Assembly (NCBI GenBank): GCA_937875605.1
Contig: CALLXZ010000182.1
Coordinates: 1 to 11,687 of the forward strand
DNA length: 11,687 nt
Source: an uncultured Moheibacter sp.
GTDB lineage: Bacteria > Bacteroidota > Bacteroidia > Flavobacteriales > Weeksellaceae
Direction: 5' to 3'
Under the pieces are notes generated by a model, which searched no databases, was not told the DNA's origin, and saw only the letters and a program-made list of their open reading frames with translations. A program made the translations under genes and the position numbers. Within the stretch, counting starts at the first letter, position 1. Every line of letters starts with the position of its first letter. Of this stretch, positions 1 through 7,833 are shown piece by piece.

Positions 1-647
1 CCAATATAATTTTGATTGATGAAATCAACCGTGCGCCAGCGAAAACACAAGCAGCTTTATTTGAAGTGATGGCAGAACGTCAAATTACTATGGACGGAAC
101 CCAGTACGAAATGGAACCGCCTTTTCTGGTTTTTGCCACCCAAAATCCCGTGGAACAGGAAGGAACGTATCGTCTTCCCGAAGCCCAATTAGATCGATTT
201 TTATTTAAAATTGAAGTAGGTTATCCCTCACTGGAAGAAGAAATCAACATCATCGAAGGAAATAATAACCGAAAAAATGAAGACCCGACGAATTTGATTT
301 CTCCCATATTTAATGCAAAAGAAATTTCTGAATTTCAGCGCATTATTCAGGATGTTTTGGTAGAACCGAAATTGATCCGATACATTGCCAATATCGTCAA
401 TGCAACCCGAAATAATCCGTTCTTGTTTTTGGGTGCTTCGCCTCGTGCTTCAATTTCGATCTTAAATGCTTCAAAAGCTGTAGCAGCGATTCGTGGACGT
501 GATTTCGTGATACCGGAAGATATCAAATTTGTAGCGATTCCTGCATTGAAACACCGAATCGTGGTTTCGCCGGAAAAAGAAATGGAAGGAACGACTTCGT
601 CCCAAATCATTCATCAAATCATTGAAAGCATCGAAATCCCACGCTGA
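1..647 (+). CDS. MoxR-family AAA+ ATPase, 3' part (5' end outside window)
   Basis: The frame is open from base 3 and has no start in the window, so this is the C-terminal ~215 residues of a protein usually ~310-330 aa long. The visible part opens in the Walker B strand (LIDEINRAP), followed by sensor 1 ([13 protein letters not shown]), the arginine-finger region (LPEAQLDRF) and sensor 2 (GASPRAS), then a short helical lid. The Walker A loop would lie upstream and is not seen. MoxR ATPases act as chaperone-like remodelling enzymes, usually with a DUF58/VWA partner; the target here is unknown. The stop TGA shares its last base with the ATG of the DUF58 gene, so the two are translationally coupled. 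An in-frame TTG at base 12 is inside Walker B and is not a start. The family call is safe; the biological role is inferred only from the pair. Confidence 0.93.
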   Translation, partial: NIILIDEINRAPAKTQAALFEVMAERQITMDGTQYEMEPPFLVFATQNPVEQEGTYRLPEAQLDRFLFKIEVGYPSLEEEINIIEGNNNRKNEDPTNLISPIFNAKEISEFQRIIQDVLVEPKLIRYIANIVNATRNNPFLFLGASPRASISILNASKAVAAIRGRDFVIPEDIKFVAIPALKHRIVVSPEKEMEGTTSSQIIHQIIESIEIPR

Positions 648-1975
648 TGAATTTTTGGAAGCAAATATTTCTAAATAAACCGTTTTTCTATGCGTTTATT
701 CTGGTGATCGTCGGATTCTGTTTCGGGTTTTATTTTCCTGTGATGGTTCAGATTTCACAATTGCTTCTATTTGCTTTGATTTTAATTACCATCATTGATC
801 TGATTCTCTTATTCAGTCATAAAAAAGGAATTTCAGGCATAAGAATTGTCAAAGATAAATTATCAAATTTTGATAAAAATCCGGTTCAGATTCATCTTCA
901 AAATCATTTTCCCTTTCGGATTAAATACACTTTACTCGATGAAATTCCGGAACAATTTCAGATTTTTGATTTCAAGATGAAAGGAAAACTTTCGTCCAAA
1001 AAAGAAATTGATTTGAAATATGATTTAATCCCAAACGAACGCGGGATTTATCAATTTGGAAATATCAATGTTTTTGTGGAATCTCCCTTGCGTTTTCTAC
1101 AGCGAAAAATTGTATTGAATTCAGAAAATCAGATCAAAGTTTATCCTTCTTTTTTGCGTTTGAACCAATATAGTCTTCAAAATTTCAAAGCACATATCAA
1201 CGAAATCGGACAGAAGAAAATTCGGAGAATCGGTCATAGTATGGAATTTGAGCAGATCAAAAATTATGTGTCCGGCGATGATTTCCGAACGATCAACTGG
1301 AAAGCTACTGCAAAACATCAGAAATTAATGGTGAATCAATATATCGATGAAAAGTCGCAGCAGGTGTATTGTGCCATCGATAAAGGTCGTGTGATGAAAA
1401 TGCCATTTGACAACAAAACTTTGCTGGATTATGCCATCAATTCCAGTTTGATTTTCAGCAATGTGGTTCTACAAAATCATGATCGTGCCGGTGTTTTTAC
1501 GTTTTCCAACCAATTGGAAAATTTGGTCAAAGCGGAGCGAAGAACCAATCAACTTCATAAAATTTCGGAAACGCTTTATGGAATCCAAAGTAATTTTATG
1601 GAAAGTGATTTCGGAAAATTATACAATTATATCAAACAAAAAATCACGCAAAGAGGTTTGATTTTATTGTTTACCAATTTTGAAAGTATGGATTCACTTC
1701 ATCGTCAATTGCCTTATTTGTTGGGAATTAACAAAAGTCATTTGCTGGTAGTGGTTTTCTTTCGCAATACGGAATTGGAAGATTTTTTAACTTCCAACGA
1801 TTCGAAAAGTGATTTGTATGAAAGAACTTTGGTAGAAAAATTCATTTACGAAAAGCAACAAATCGTTTTAGAATTGAATAAATATGGAATTCAAACGGTT
1901 TTAACTCGTCCTGAGGATTTGACAGTTAATTCTATAAACAAATACCTCGAGATCAAATCCCGAGGTATCATATAG
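647..1975 (+). CDS. DUF58 domain-containing protein (MoxR partner)
   Basis: 442 aa, starting at an ATG that overlaps the stop of the MoxR gene by one base. Two hydrophobic segments near the N-terminus (about residues 13-31 and 36-55) anchor it in the inner membrane. A beta-rich middle part follows. The DUF58 signature lies at about residues 205-225, with GDDFRTINWKATAK as its core. After it comes a von Willebrand A-like fold starting at YCAIDKGRVM, in which the classical metal site DxSxS is replaced by DxGRxM, leaving few metal ligands. Known family behaviour: DUF58 proteins are encoded next to MoxR ATPases in envelope-stress, oxygen-tolerance or Bat-like operons. The exact function is unknown. 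The operon appears to end here, because the next gene converges from the other strand only 15 bases away. Length and domain order look normal. Confidence 0.9.
   Translation: MNFWKQIFLNKPFFYAFILVIVGFCFGFYFPVMVQISQLLLFALILITIIDLILLFSHKKGISGIRIVKDKLSNFDKNPVQIHLQNHFPFRIKYTLLDEIPEQFQIFDFKMKGKLSSKKEIDLKYDLIPNERGIYQFGNINVFVESPLRFLQRKIVLNSENQIKVYPSFLRLNQYSLQNFKAHINEIGQKKIRRIGHSMEFEQIKNYVSGDDFRTINWKATAKHQKLMVNQYIDEKSQQVYCAIDKGRVMKMPFDNKTLLDYAINSSLIFSNVVLQNHDRAGVFTFSNQLENLVKAERRTNQLHKISETLYGIQSNFMESDFGKLYNYIKQKITQRGLILLFTNFESMDSLHRQLPYLLGINKSHLLVVVFFRNTELEDFLTSNDSKSDLYERTLVEKFIYEKQQIVLELNKYGIQTVLTRPEDLTVNSINKYLEIKSRGII
1942..1968. terminator. hairpin at the end of the DUF58 gene, possible bidirectional terminator
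   Basis: Perfect 8-bp inverted repeat ATACCTCG / CGAGGTAT (1942-1949 and 1961-1968) with an 11-base loop, lying inside the last codons of the DUF58 gene and 23 bases past the stop of the convergent thioredoxin-like gene. AT-rich, T-containing sequence follows on both sides (TAGTTTTAATTT to the right, TTTGTTTATAG on the minus strand to the left), but there is no clean T run. It is the only candidate to separate the two convergent genes, so a weak two-way terminator is plausible. Confidence 0.45.
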
Positions 1976-1990
1976 TTTTAATTTCTACTC

Positions 1991-3295
1991 TTATAATTCG
2001 ACGAGTTCTGAAATATGGCTTGCCTTTTTGATCAGTTTATTGTCTTTGTCTACTAAAAGTAAAGTCGGCGTGGAAGTGATACCGTAATCTAGAACGGATT
2101 TAGTGTCCCACTGAAGAAAGTCGGAATAACTGTACCATTCAAAATCACCGGTCGCATTTTTAAAAGCCACCGGATCAAAATCTAGTGAAATACTAACTAT
2201 TTCTCCTCCGTTCTGTTTGAAGTTTCTATAATATTCTTTCACAAAAGGCATTTCATCATTACAAGCCGGACACCAAGACGCCCAGAAAATGATGATTTTC
2301 TTATCCGCTTTCACATCATATAGTGACTTAGCGCCTTTCAGGGGTTTGTCAAATTGAATGTTTGGAACAGTACTTCCGACAGCAGTGTTGTTATGTGCGG
2401 TCAACGAGGATTTCAATTCGTCTGTGATTTCACACGTCAAAGCATTTGCTTTTGCATAATATTTTTCCAATAGTGTAGAGAATTGTTCTGCAGGTAAAAC
2501 TAAAAACACTGATGAAAGGACGTTTTGTCCTCTTGGTGTTTCCAAATCTGTTTTTACTAACAAATCATCGATTTCTTTTTCAATTAAAGAATTAATTTGA
2601 TCTTGGGAAGTTGAACCAAAAATAGCAGCCCGTAAATAATCCATCACCAATTTAAACATAAAACCAGAGCCTTCCAGATAATTATTATCATTCACCAAAT
2701 GGTTTAAAATCTTTTGTTTATGGATATCAGCTGCCGGCTTACTATCAACCTGTGTATTGGCAACATCGCTTAAGGTGACGTAGTATTTCAATAACGGTAG
2801 ATTAGTCGCCGGAGTTAGCTTTCCAAGTCTTTCTTCTTCTTTTAAAATTGCTTTATAAAATTCATCGCTATCTGTATAAAGTCCTTTGATAATCGGAAAA
2901 ATATTGGATTTCATATCCATCAATCCTTCGTAAGAACTATAGTTTTGAAATGCTTTGGCTGTATTTCCTTCTTTGAAAACGATATTAGCAAAAGCTTTAT
3001 TTTCGTAATTAGCCGTAAAAACTACGTTTTCATTATCACTCAACATATCGATTACCGAGTGTCTTGAGGCATCTGTCAGACGTATGATACCACTAAACTT
3101 CTTAGGGACATTTACTGAAAACTTTCCGGACTTATCCGTTGTTACTTTATTAATCAATATATCAGAAGGACCATTAAACATTCTGACCGATATATCCTTT
3201 TCTGCATAATTCTTAATTTCACCTGAGATTTTAAACTGGGCGTTTAATACAAATGAAATCAACAAAAACAGAACAACCGAAATTTTCTTCATCAT
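1991..3295 (-). CDS. TlpA-like thiol:disulfide oxidoreductase, exported
   Basis: 434 aa. The N-terminus MMKKISVVLFLLISFVLNAQ is a type I signal peptide, probably cut after Ala19, so the protein works in the periplasm. Residues ~20-110 look like the beta-sandwich found at the N-terminus of many Bacteroidota TlpA proteins (DUF4369-like). A helical linker of ~180 residues follows, then a thioredoxin fold from ~residue 315. The redox motif is WCPAC (Cys342 and Cys345), and the cis-proline is in TSTPT (Pro410). Family knowledge: such proteins reduce or exchange disulfides in envelope proteins, for example in cytochrome c maturation or stress repair; the substrate here is unknown. There is no lipobox cysteine after the signal, so it is probably soluble. 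The gene follows a strong terminator, so it is likely transcribed on its own. Two ATGs in tandem can start it. Confidence 0.88.
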   Translation of the reverse strand: MMKKISVVLFLLISFVLNAQFKISGEIKNYAEKDISVRMFNGPSDILINKVTTDKSGKFSVNVPKKFSGIIRLTDASRHSVIDMLSDNENVVFTANYENKAFANIVFKEGNTAKAFQNYSSYEGLMDMKSNIFPIIKGLYTDSDEFYKAILKEEERLGKLTPATNLPLLKYYVTLSDVANTQVDSKPAADIHKQKILNHLVNDNNYLEGSGFMFKLVMDYLRAAIFGSTSQDQINSLIEKEIDDLLVKTDLETPRGQNVLSSVFLVLPAEQFSTLLEKYYAKANALTCEITDELKSSLTAHNNTAVGSTVPNIQFDKPLKGAKSLYDVKADKKIIIFWASWCPACNDEMPFVKEYYRNFKQNGGEIVSISLDFDPVAFKNATGDFEWYSYSDFLQWDTKSVLDYGITSTPTLLLVDKDNKLIKKASHISELVEL

Positions 3296-3307
3296 TTAAA
3301 ATTTTGT

Positions 3308-3315
3308 CAAATATA
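3308..3315 (-). promoter_or_regulatory. putative -7 box of the TlpA-like gene
   Basis: TATATTTG on the minus strand matches the Bacteroidota -7 consensus TAnnTTTG. It ends 12 bases before the ATG at 3295, which implies a very short leader. Its first half overlaps the foot of the terminator hairpin. No TTG -33 box is found at the normal spacing, where the sequence reads CTG. This is inferred from the consensus only. Confidence 0.4.
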
Positions 3316-3350
3316 AAAAACCCTTTCTTTTCAGAAAGGGTTTTTTATAT
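3311..3350 (-). terminator. strong rho-independent terminator after the small membrane protein gene
   Basis: Perfect 17-bp inverted repeat (3311-3327 and 3334-3350) around a 6-base loop. The core is CCCTTTC / GAAAGGG flanked by six A and six T, so a U tract is made on either strand. It begins 15 bases after the stop of the small protein gene (3366), which it serves on the minus strand. No plus-strand gene reads into it. Confidence 0.9.
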
Positions 3351-3365
3351 ATATTAATTTCTCAA

Positions 3366-3581
3366 TTAATTTTTAACTAATTTTCTCTGGTTCCATAAGA
3401 AATATCCAGCAAAAACTACAGCCAATAGAACCAAAAAGATTACGTATTGATCAACTGGTGTACTTGGAGCTCCAGGCGTAAACGCATCCTCACCTTGGTC
3501 TGGTGGTGTAGGAGGAACTTGCGCAAATACACTTATCATAGGTAGAAATAATGCAAGGATGGTTAATATTCTATTTTTCAT
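3366..3581 (-). CDS. small exported protein with proline-rich linker and C-terminal membrane anchor (PID-CTERM-like tail)
   Basis: 71 aa from the ATG at 3581; a TTG one codon upstream is open but less likely. It is built in three parts. First is a signal peptide (residues 1-20, ending SVFA before Gln21). Second is an acidic, proline-rich linker without cysteines (PPTPPDQGED, then TPGAPSTP). Third is a C-terminal PVD motif (42-44), a hydrophobic helix (about 46-63) and a short basic tail (NQRKLVKN). The order short motif, helix, basic tail resembles the PEP-CTERM type of sorting tail, and small flavobacterial proteins with a PID motif in this place are known to me as PID-CTERM proteins; membership here is inference. 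It lies 33 bases after the T9SS protein gene on the same strand and just before a strong terminator, so the two very likely share one mRNA. The function is unknown. Confidence 0.75.
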   Translation of the reverse strand: MKNRILTILALFLPMISVFAQVPPTPPDQGEDAFTPGAPSTPVDQYVIFLVLLAVVFAGYFLWNQRKLVKN

Positions 3582-3614
3582 CAATTATAGTGTTTAGAAT
3601 TTGGTTATGTATTT

Positions 3615-5624
3615 TTATTTTAAAACTTTCTGGGTATAAACTTCTCCAGTATTAGATTCGATTCTTACAACATAAGCACCTGCTTTTGGAAGATTCAAAG
3701 AGAATTCTACCTTAGCATCTACATTTTCGTATGCCATGATATTTCTTCCACTTAAATCATACACCATAACTTCAGCATTTGACCATTGGTCATTAAAACG
3801 AATTTTATGCAAATCTCTGTCTTTATAGATAATAGTAGAACCTAGAGCCAATTCATCTGAAGATAATTCCTCTTTGTTATAAACAGGTCCACCATTCCAG
3901 TAAATCTGATAACCTGATCTACTTGAATTTAGTGCTTGAGGAGCAATCATATAAGAGAAATCAGAGGTTATAGGTAAAAGAACATTTTTTCCACCATCAT
4001 AAAAGAAAAAAGAATTCCCATCTGCAAAGTTCACTTCATTTTGTCCTAATTTGTTAAAGATATCTTTGAAAAATAAATCTGCTTTCAACTCATACGTAGT
4101 GTTGTCACCTGATTTTCTGTTAAAGAATAATGGAATCGGTTTGTTAATATAGTTTACATTGACAGTATTGATATGCATTTTTCTTGCGGGAGTCTTAACA
4201 ACAGTTCCTTCTGCATTTTCTTGATCTAAATAAAAACCAGTATTTGTACCGAAATCTGAATAGTCTGCTTCTAAAACATTTGAAACACCGTTGGTTATAT
4301 TACTTACTGCAGCAACAAATATTTTATTTTCAGTTGGAAGTCCATTATTATACAATTTCAAACCTACTTGATAAAAACGATGTCTAGATCCATTAGAATT
4401 TGCAGTTAATGAAAAGTTATTTGCATCAGAATCCATATCAACTTCACCATTAACTCCTGTTTTTGGCAGAATTGTAACATTTGTTCCCATCTGTCCCGGA
4501 ATCATACTAAATGTTTTTAGCTTATCCGTAAAAGTAAAATTACCTGGAGCTGTATCATCTTTTAATACAATCACAAATGGTTCGAAAGGTTTAGCAATTA
4601 AAGCTTCCGCGGCACCTGTCCATATACTATTGACTGCATCAAATTTAGCCATTACCCAAGCTGAAGTGCTTAATCCGATTTGTTCGTTCCAAGTAGCACT
4701 TGAACTTTTCACAACACCCAAAAGATTTGGAATGTAAACTCCGTCATCGTAATTTGCACCACCATCAGATAATCCGATATATGCTAAATCTATGTTGGAA
4801 GTATAAGGATTTCCAAATTGGAAATAATATTTACCGTAATCAAAACTATAATTAGAATCACTAGTTGATCTTACATATTCTGAAATATAAGTACTATATT
4901 TTTCACCATGAGAATTATTTAAATTCTTCCATCCACTCCATGGAGTTGTAGGGAAATAAATAGCAGGATTCATAGCTCCAGAATATTCCATATTGGCAGC
5001 TTTCCCATAATACTGAAGCTTACCAGCACCTGTCATTAAACTTTTAATTCCAGAACTACTGTAAGTTAAGTTTAGTATTACATAATCAATAGGAGAAATA
5101 GCACTGCTAATATTTAAGTGGTCAAATTCTGCCTTGCTTACATTATCCCATTTCATCATAGAAGCGTAATAGCGATTACCGCCATTCACATAAGTCTTAT
5201 TAAAAAGATACTGCATTGCTTCATTTGCATTTGAATAAACAAATGGCATTGCAAATTGTCCCCAACTATACGTCGAAGGATTAATTTTACCTTTTTCCAT
5301 AGATAAAAAACCTGCGTTTGCAGTAGCTTGATTTTTGATAATTACTTGTCCGTAATTCTCATTATCAACCCACGTACTTACAAAGTTCTCACCTTTTGTA
5401 GAAGGCATAGAATTTACATAATTACCATCAACTTTTACATGTCCGGCGTTTTCTAAAACGCCAACTGCGGAAGAGGTTACATTCAAATTATCACCAAAAT
5501 AAAATAAGGTGTTCGGCTGCACTTTTACTTTTGCAGCTCCCGTCACGAAAGCTTCCTGAGCATTTGATACTCCGAAAACTAATCCAATACATAATGCTAA
5601 AAAGAAGTAGTTGTTACTTTTCAT
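3615..5624 (-). CDS. secreted protein with T9SS type A C-terminal sorting domain, function unknown
   Basis: 669 aa. The N-terminus is a signal peptide ending SNA before Gln23. The long middle part is rich in Asn, Ser, Thr, Tyr and Gly, with no enzyme motif that I recognise, and looks like an extended beta-structured surface protein. The last ~75 residues form a type A sorting domain: EVMVYDLSGRNIM, then LPKAGAYVVRIES, ending TQKVLK. In the known pathway, such a tail directs a protein from the periplasm through the type IX secretion system, is cut off, and the cargo is released or attached to the cell surface. A consensus -7 box lies 62 bases upstream of the ATG, so the gene probably has its own promoter although clpX lies upstream on the same strand. 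It is followed by a small membrane-anchored protein in the same unit. The cargo role (adhesin, structural or other) cannot be read from the sequence. Confidence 0.85.
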   Translation of the reverse strand: MKSNNYFFLALCIGLVFGVSNAQEAFVTGAAKVKVQPNTLFYFGDNLNVTSSAVGVLENAGHVKVDGNYVNSMPSTKGENFVSTWVDNENYGQVIIKNQATANAGFLSMEKGKINPSTYSWGQFAMPFVYSNANEAMQYLFNKTYVNGGNRYYASMMKWDNVSKAEFDHLNISSAISPIDYVILNLTYSSSGIKSLMTGAGKLQYYGKAANMEYSGAMNPAIYFPTTPWSGWKNLNNSHGEKYSTYISEYVRSTSDSNYSFDYGKYYFQFGNPYTSNIDLAYIGLSDGGANYDDGVYIPNLLGVVKSSSATWNEQIGLSTSAWVMAKFDAVNSIWTGAAEALIAKPFEPFVIVLKDDTAPGNFTFTDKLKTFSMIPGQMGTNVTILPKTGVNGEVDMDSDANNFSLTANSNGSRHRFYQVGLKLYNNGLPTENKIFVAAVSNITNGVSNVLEADYSDFGTNTGFYLDQENAEGTVVKTPARKMHINTVNVNYINKPIPLFFNRKSGDNTTYELKADLFFKDIFNKLGQNEVNFADGNSFFFYDGGKNVLLPITSDFSYMIAPQALNSSRSGYQIYWNGGPVYNKEELSSDELALGSTIIYKDRDLHKIRFNDQWSNAEVMVYDLSGRNIMAYENVDAKVEFSLNLPKAGAYVVRIESNTGEVYTQKVLK

Positions 5625-5686
5625 ATGATTTATTTAAGGTTGGTTTTTAATTCTTTTTCAAAAAAATCTACTTTTGAAATTTGGTA

Positions 5687-5694
5687 CAAAGATA
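5687..5694 (-). promoter_or_regulatory. putative -7 box of the T9SS protein gene
   Basis: TATCTTTG on the minus strand, a full match to TAnnTTTG, in the 97-base gap between the clpX stop and the T9SS gene. It predicts a leader of roughly 55 bases. No TTG is present at the expected -33 distance. The same 8-mer precedes the YqeY-domain gene at 11461. Confidence 0.55.
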
Positions 5695-5721
5695 TATAAA
5701 TTTTCTTATTGAAAAACCTAT

Positions 5722-6951
5722 TTAACCGATTTTTCGAAGATTCTTATCCACAATTGTTGACTTCATTTGTTTTTCAATCTCATTTCTGGTCAGAATGAAC
5801 TCCTTTGGCAGCTCATCCACTGTATACATAAGATCTGTAAAAATTTCCTCTGTTACAGATCGTAATCCTCTCGCTCCTAATCCTAACTGATCTGCTTTCT
5901 CCACGATATAATTCAAAGCATCTTCCTCTACTTTCAACTTAATTCCGTCTAATTCAAATAATTTTTCATATTGTTTGATCAATGCGTTTTTTGGCTCTGT
6001 TAAAATACGTTTCATCGCTACATCATCCAATGGAGTAAGATTTGCTATAATGGGCAAACGACCAATTAATTCCGGAATTAAACCAAAAGATTTTAAATCC
6101 ATGGCGTTAACTTCATTCAATAATTCACTAGAATATTTAGTGTTTTCTTCATTTTTGAATCCAATTACGTGCGTATTCAGACGATTGGCGATATGGCGTT
6201 CAATTCCTGAAAAAGCACCTCCGGCGATGAACAAAATATCTTTAGTATTGACTTCTACGAACTTTTGATCCGGGTGTTTTCTGCCACCTTTTGGCGGAAC
6301 ATTTACTACGGTACCTTCCAGAATTTTCAACATGGCTTGTTGAACTCCTTCTCCCGAAACATCTCTGGTGATAGAGGGATTATCGCTTTTTCGAGCAATT
6401 TTATCTATTTCATCAATGAATACAATTCCCTGCTCTGCCAATTCCACATCATAATTGGCATCCTGAAGCAAACGCGTCAGAATACTCTCCACATCTTCTC
6501 CTACATATCCGGCTTCCGTCAAAACTGTAGCATCTACAATCGCAAATGGAACGTTCAACATTCGTGCAATTGTTTTAGCGAGAAGGGTTTTCCCGCTACC
6601 GGTTTCTCCTACCAAAATCACATTGGACTTGTCAATTTCCACCTCATTCTCATCCAGTGTCGGATTCAAAATCCGTTTATAATGATTAAAAACAGCCACT
6701 GACATGATTTTTTTGGCATGATCCTGCCCTATGATATAATCGTCTAAAAACTGCTTTATTTCTTTTGGAGATTTCAGTGGTAAAGGCTTTACCAACTTAT
6801 TTTTATTCTTAAACGAAACCTCTTCCATCACAATTCCATGCGCCTGCTCTATACACTGGTCACAAATATGACCGTCGATTCCAGCCACAAGCAAATTGAC
6901 ATCACTCTTACTTCTTCCGCAAAAAGAACATTTATTTTCTTCCAAACTCAA
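5722..6951 (-). CDS. clpX: ATP-dependent Clp protease ATP-binding subunit ClpX
   Basis: 409 aa, the normal length. ClpX is a hexameric AAA+ unfoldase that feeds substrates to ClpP in the cytoplasm. Seen in order: a four-cysteine zinc-binding domain (Cys8, Cys11, Cys30, Cys33); Walker A GETGSGKT (115-122), with Glu where Pro is common; the pore loop GYVG (148-151); Walker B VFIDEID with Asp180/Glu181; the RKH loop (224-226); the IGF tripeptide that docks on ClpP (263-265); and sensor 2 GARGLRS near the C-terminus. All working parts are present. The start is unusual: no in-frame ATG exists before the zinc domain, and the best starts are TTG at 6951 (giving 7 residues before Cys8) or TTG at 6945. 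A -7 box lies 14 bases upstream. clpX is separated from clpP by two membrane protein genes. Confidence 0.97.
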   Translation of the reverse strand: MSLEENKCSFCGRSKSDVNLLVAGIDGHICDQCIEQAHGIVMEEVSFKNKNKLVKPLPLKSPKEIKQFLDDYIIGQDHAKKIMSVAVFNHYKRILNPTLDENEVEIDKSNVILVGETGSGKTLLAKTIARMLNVPFAIVDATVLTEAGYVGEDVESILTRLLQDANYDVELAEQGIVFIDEIDKIARKSDNPSITRDVSGEGVQQAMLKILEGTVVNVPPKGGRKHPDQKFVEVNTKDILFIAGGAFSGIERHIANRLNTHVIGFKNEENTKYSSELLNEVNAMDLKSFGLIPELIGRLPIIANLTPLDDVAMKRILTEPKNALIKQYEKLFELDGIKLKVEEDALNYIVEKADQLGLGARGLRSVTEEIFTDLMYTVDELPKEFILTRNEIEKQMKSTIVDKNLRKIG

Positions 6952-6965
6952 AAAATTTAGGATGG

Positions 6966-6973
6966 CAAAGGTA
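6966..6973 (-). promoter_or_regulatory. putative -7 box of clpX
   Basis: TACCTTTG on the minus strand matches TAnnTTTG and sits in the 39-base gap after the HTTM gene. It ends 14 bases before the TTG start. The 24 bases from 6973 down to 6950 match the tig promoter region at 21 positions, which strengthens the case for a real promoter. The nearest upstream TTG (7003-7005) is 29 bases away, too far for a standard -33 box. Confidence 0.6.
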
Positions 6974-6990
6974 TGAATTTTATACGAATT

Positions 6991-7833
6991 CTAATTCGAA
7001 TTCAATTCCGGCAAATATTTCTTCTGAAACCAAGCAGGAAGTAACTTTCTCCACTCACGATCATTTAAAAGAAATCCGTAAAGCAGTATCACTATGATTT
7101 CAAATTTCCACAACCCAAATTGAAACATCATTATAATATGAATGAAAATCGAAACAATAATGGCTAATTTTCGTGATTTCTTCCAGAGAACCAATGGAAC
7201 AAAGGTCAATTGCTGGAAAATGATAAAATAATTAATAAAATTCGCCATGAATTTATGGGAAAGAATGGAATACCAGAAACTATCCTGAAATCCACTATAT
7301 TGGGAAAAACTATAAAAAACGGCTATTCCTTGCTGCCAGTCTTTGTCCAAAATTTTAAAATAAGCATTGTTCAGATAAACTAAAAAAAGATGTAAAATAA
7401 TGGACCAAACAGCCAATTGGGAAATAAATGATAGATTTCCATTCGATTTTTGAAGAGATAGATATTTAAAACTATCCGCAAGAACAAAATACAACAGACT
7501 GAATTTTAAAATAATATCGCCCCAAGTCATCAATGAAAATGTCATTTCCATCACAACTAAATGAAAACAAAAAACCAAAAATGAAGTGAGATTTTTTCCA
7601 ACTCCTAATATAAATGCAATCAACACAATGCCATACCCCACCGAAAACAATTGATAATGTTCTGCCAAAAACGAAGCAATTCCGGTTTCTGGCAGAAAAC
7701 CATTGAAAACCGGATTGAACAAAATTCCCCCAGAAGAATAAGTTGAAATCAAATCTAAAAACAACACCAATCCAATCATTACTCTGAAAAGAGCCGGATA
7801 AATCGTTCGTTGAGCAATCCAAAACTCTTTCAT
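6991..7833 (-). CDS. HTTM-domain / SdpB-like integral membrane protein
   Basis: 280 aa with about seven hydrophobic segments, no signal peptide and a short basic C-terminus (FQKKYLPELNSN). The N-terminal part (RTIYPALFRVMIGLVLFLDL) and the middle pattern YLNNAYFKILDKDWQQGIAVFY are typical of the HTTM family (the membrane domain of vitamin K-dependent carboxylase-like proteins) and in particular of SdpB-type members, where a Tyr/Lys...Trp..Gly.A..Y pattern recurs. In Bacillus, SdpB together with SdpA is needed to mature the SdpC toxin; whether that applies here is inference, and no SdpC-like gene is seen. The ATG overlaps the stop of the upstream partner by four bases (ATGA), so translation is coupled. 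The soluble carboxylase part of the vitamin K-dependent enzyme is absent. Other possible roles include lipid or quinone-linked membrane chemistry. Confidence 0.7.
   Translation of the reverse strand: MKEFWIAQRTIYPALFRVMIGLVLFLDLISTYSSGGILFNPVFNGFLPETGIASFLAEHYQLFSVGYGIVLIAFILGVGKNLTSFLVFCFHLVVMEMTFSLMTWGDIILKFSLLYFVLADSFKYLSLQKSNGNLSFISQLAVWSIILHLFLVYLNNAYFKILDKDWQQGIAVFYSFSQYSGFQDSFWYSILSHKFMANFINYFIIFQQLTFVPLVLWKKSRKLAIIVSIFIHIIMMFQFGLWKFEIIVILLYGFLLNDREWRKLLPAWFQKKYLPELNSN

Noticed and set aside
5975..6702. Two long open frames antisense to clpX
   Set aside because: They lie wholly opposite a strongly conserved gene, show no recognisable family, and have compositions expected of a complement reading.
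6986..7003. Two GAATTC palindromes close together at the end of the HTTM gene
   Set aside because: Six-base palindromes in AT-rich sequence; they mostly fall within coding sequence and explain nothing.
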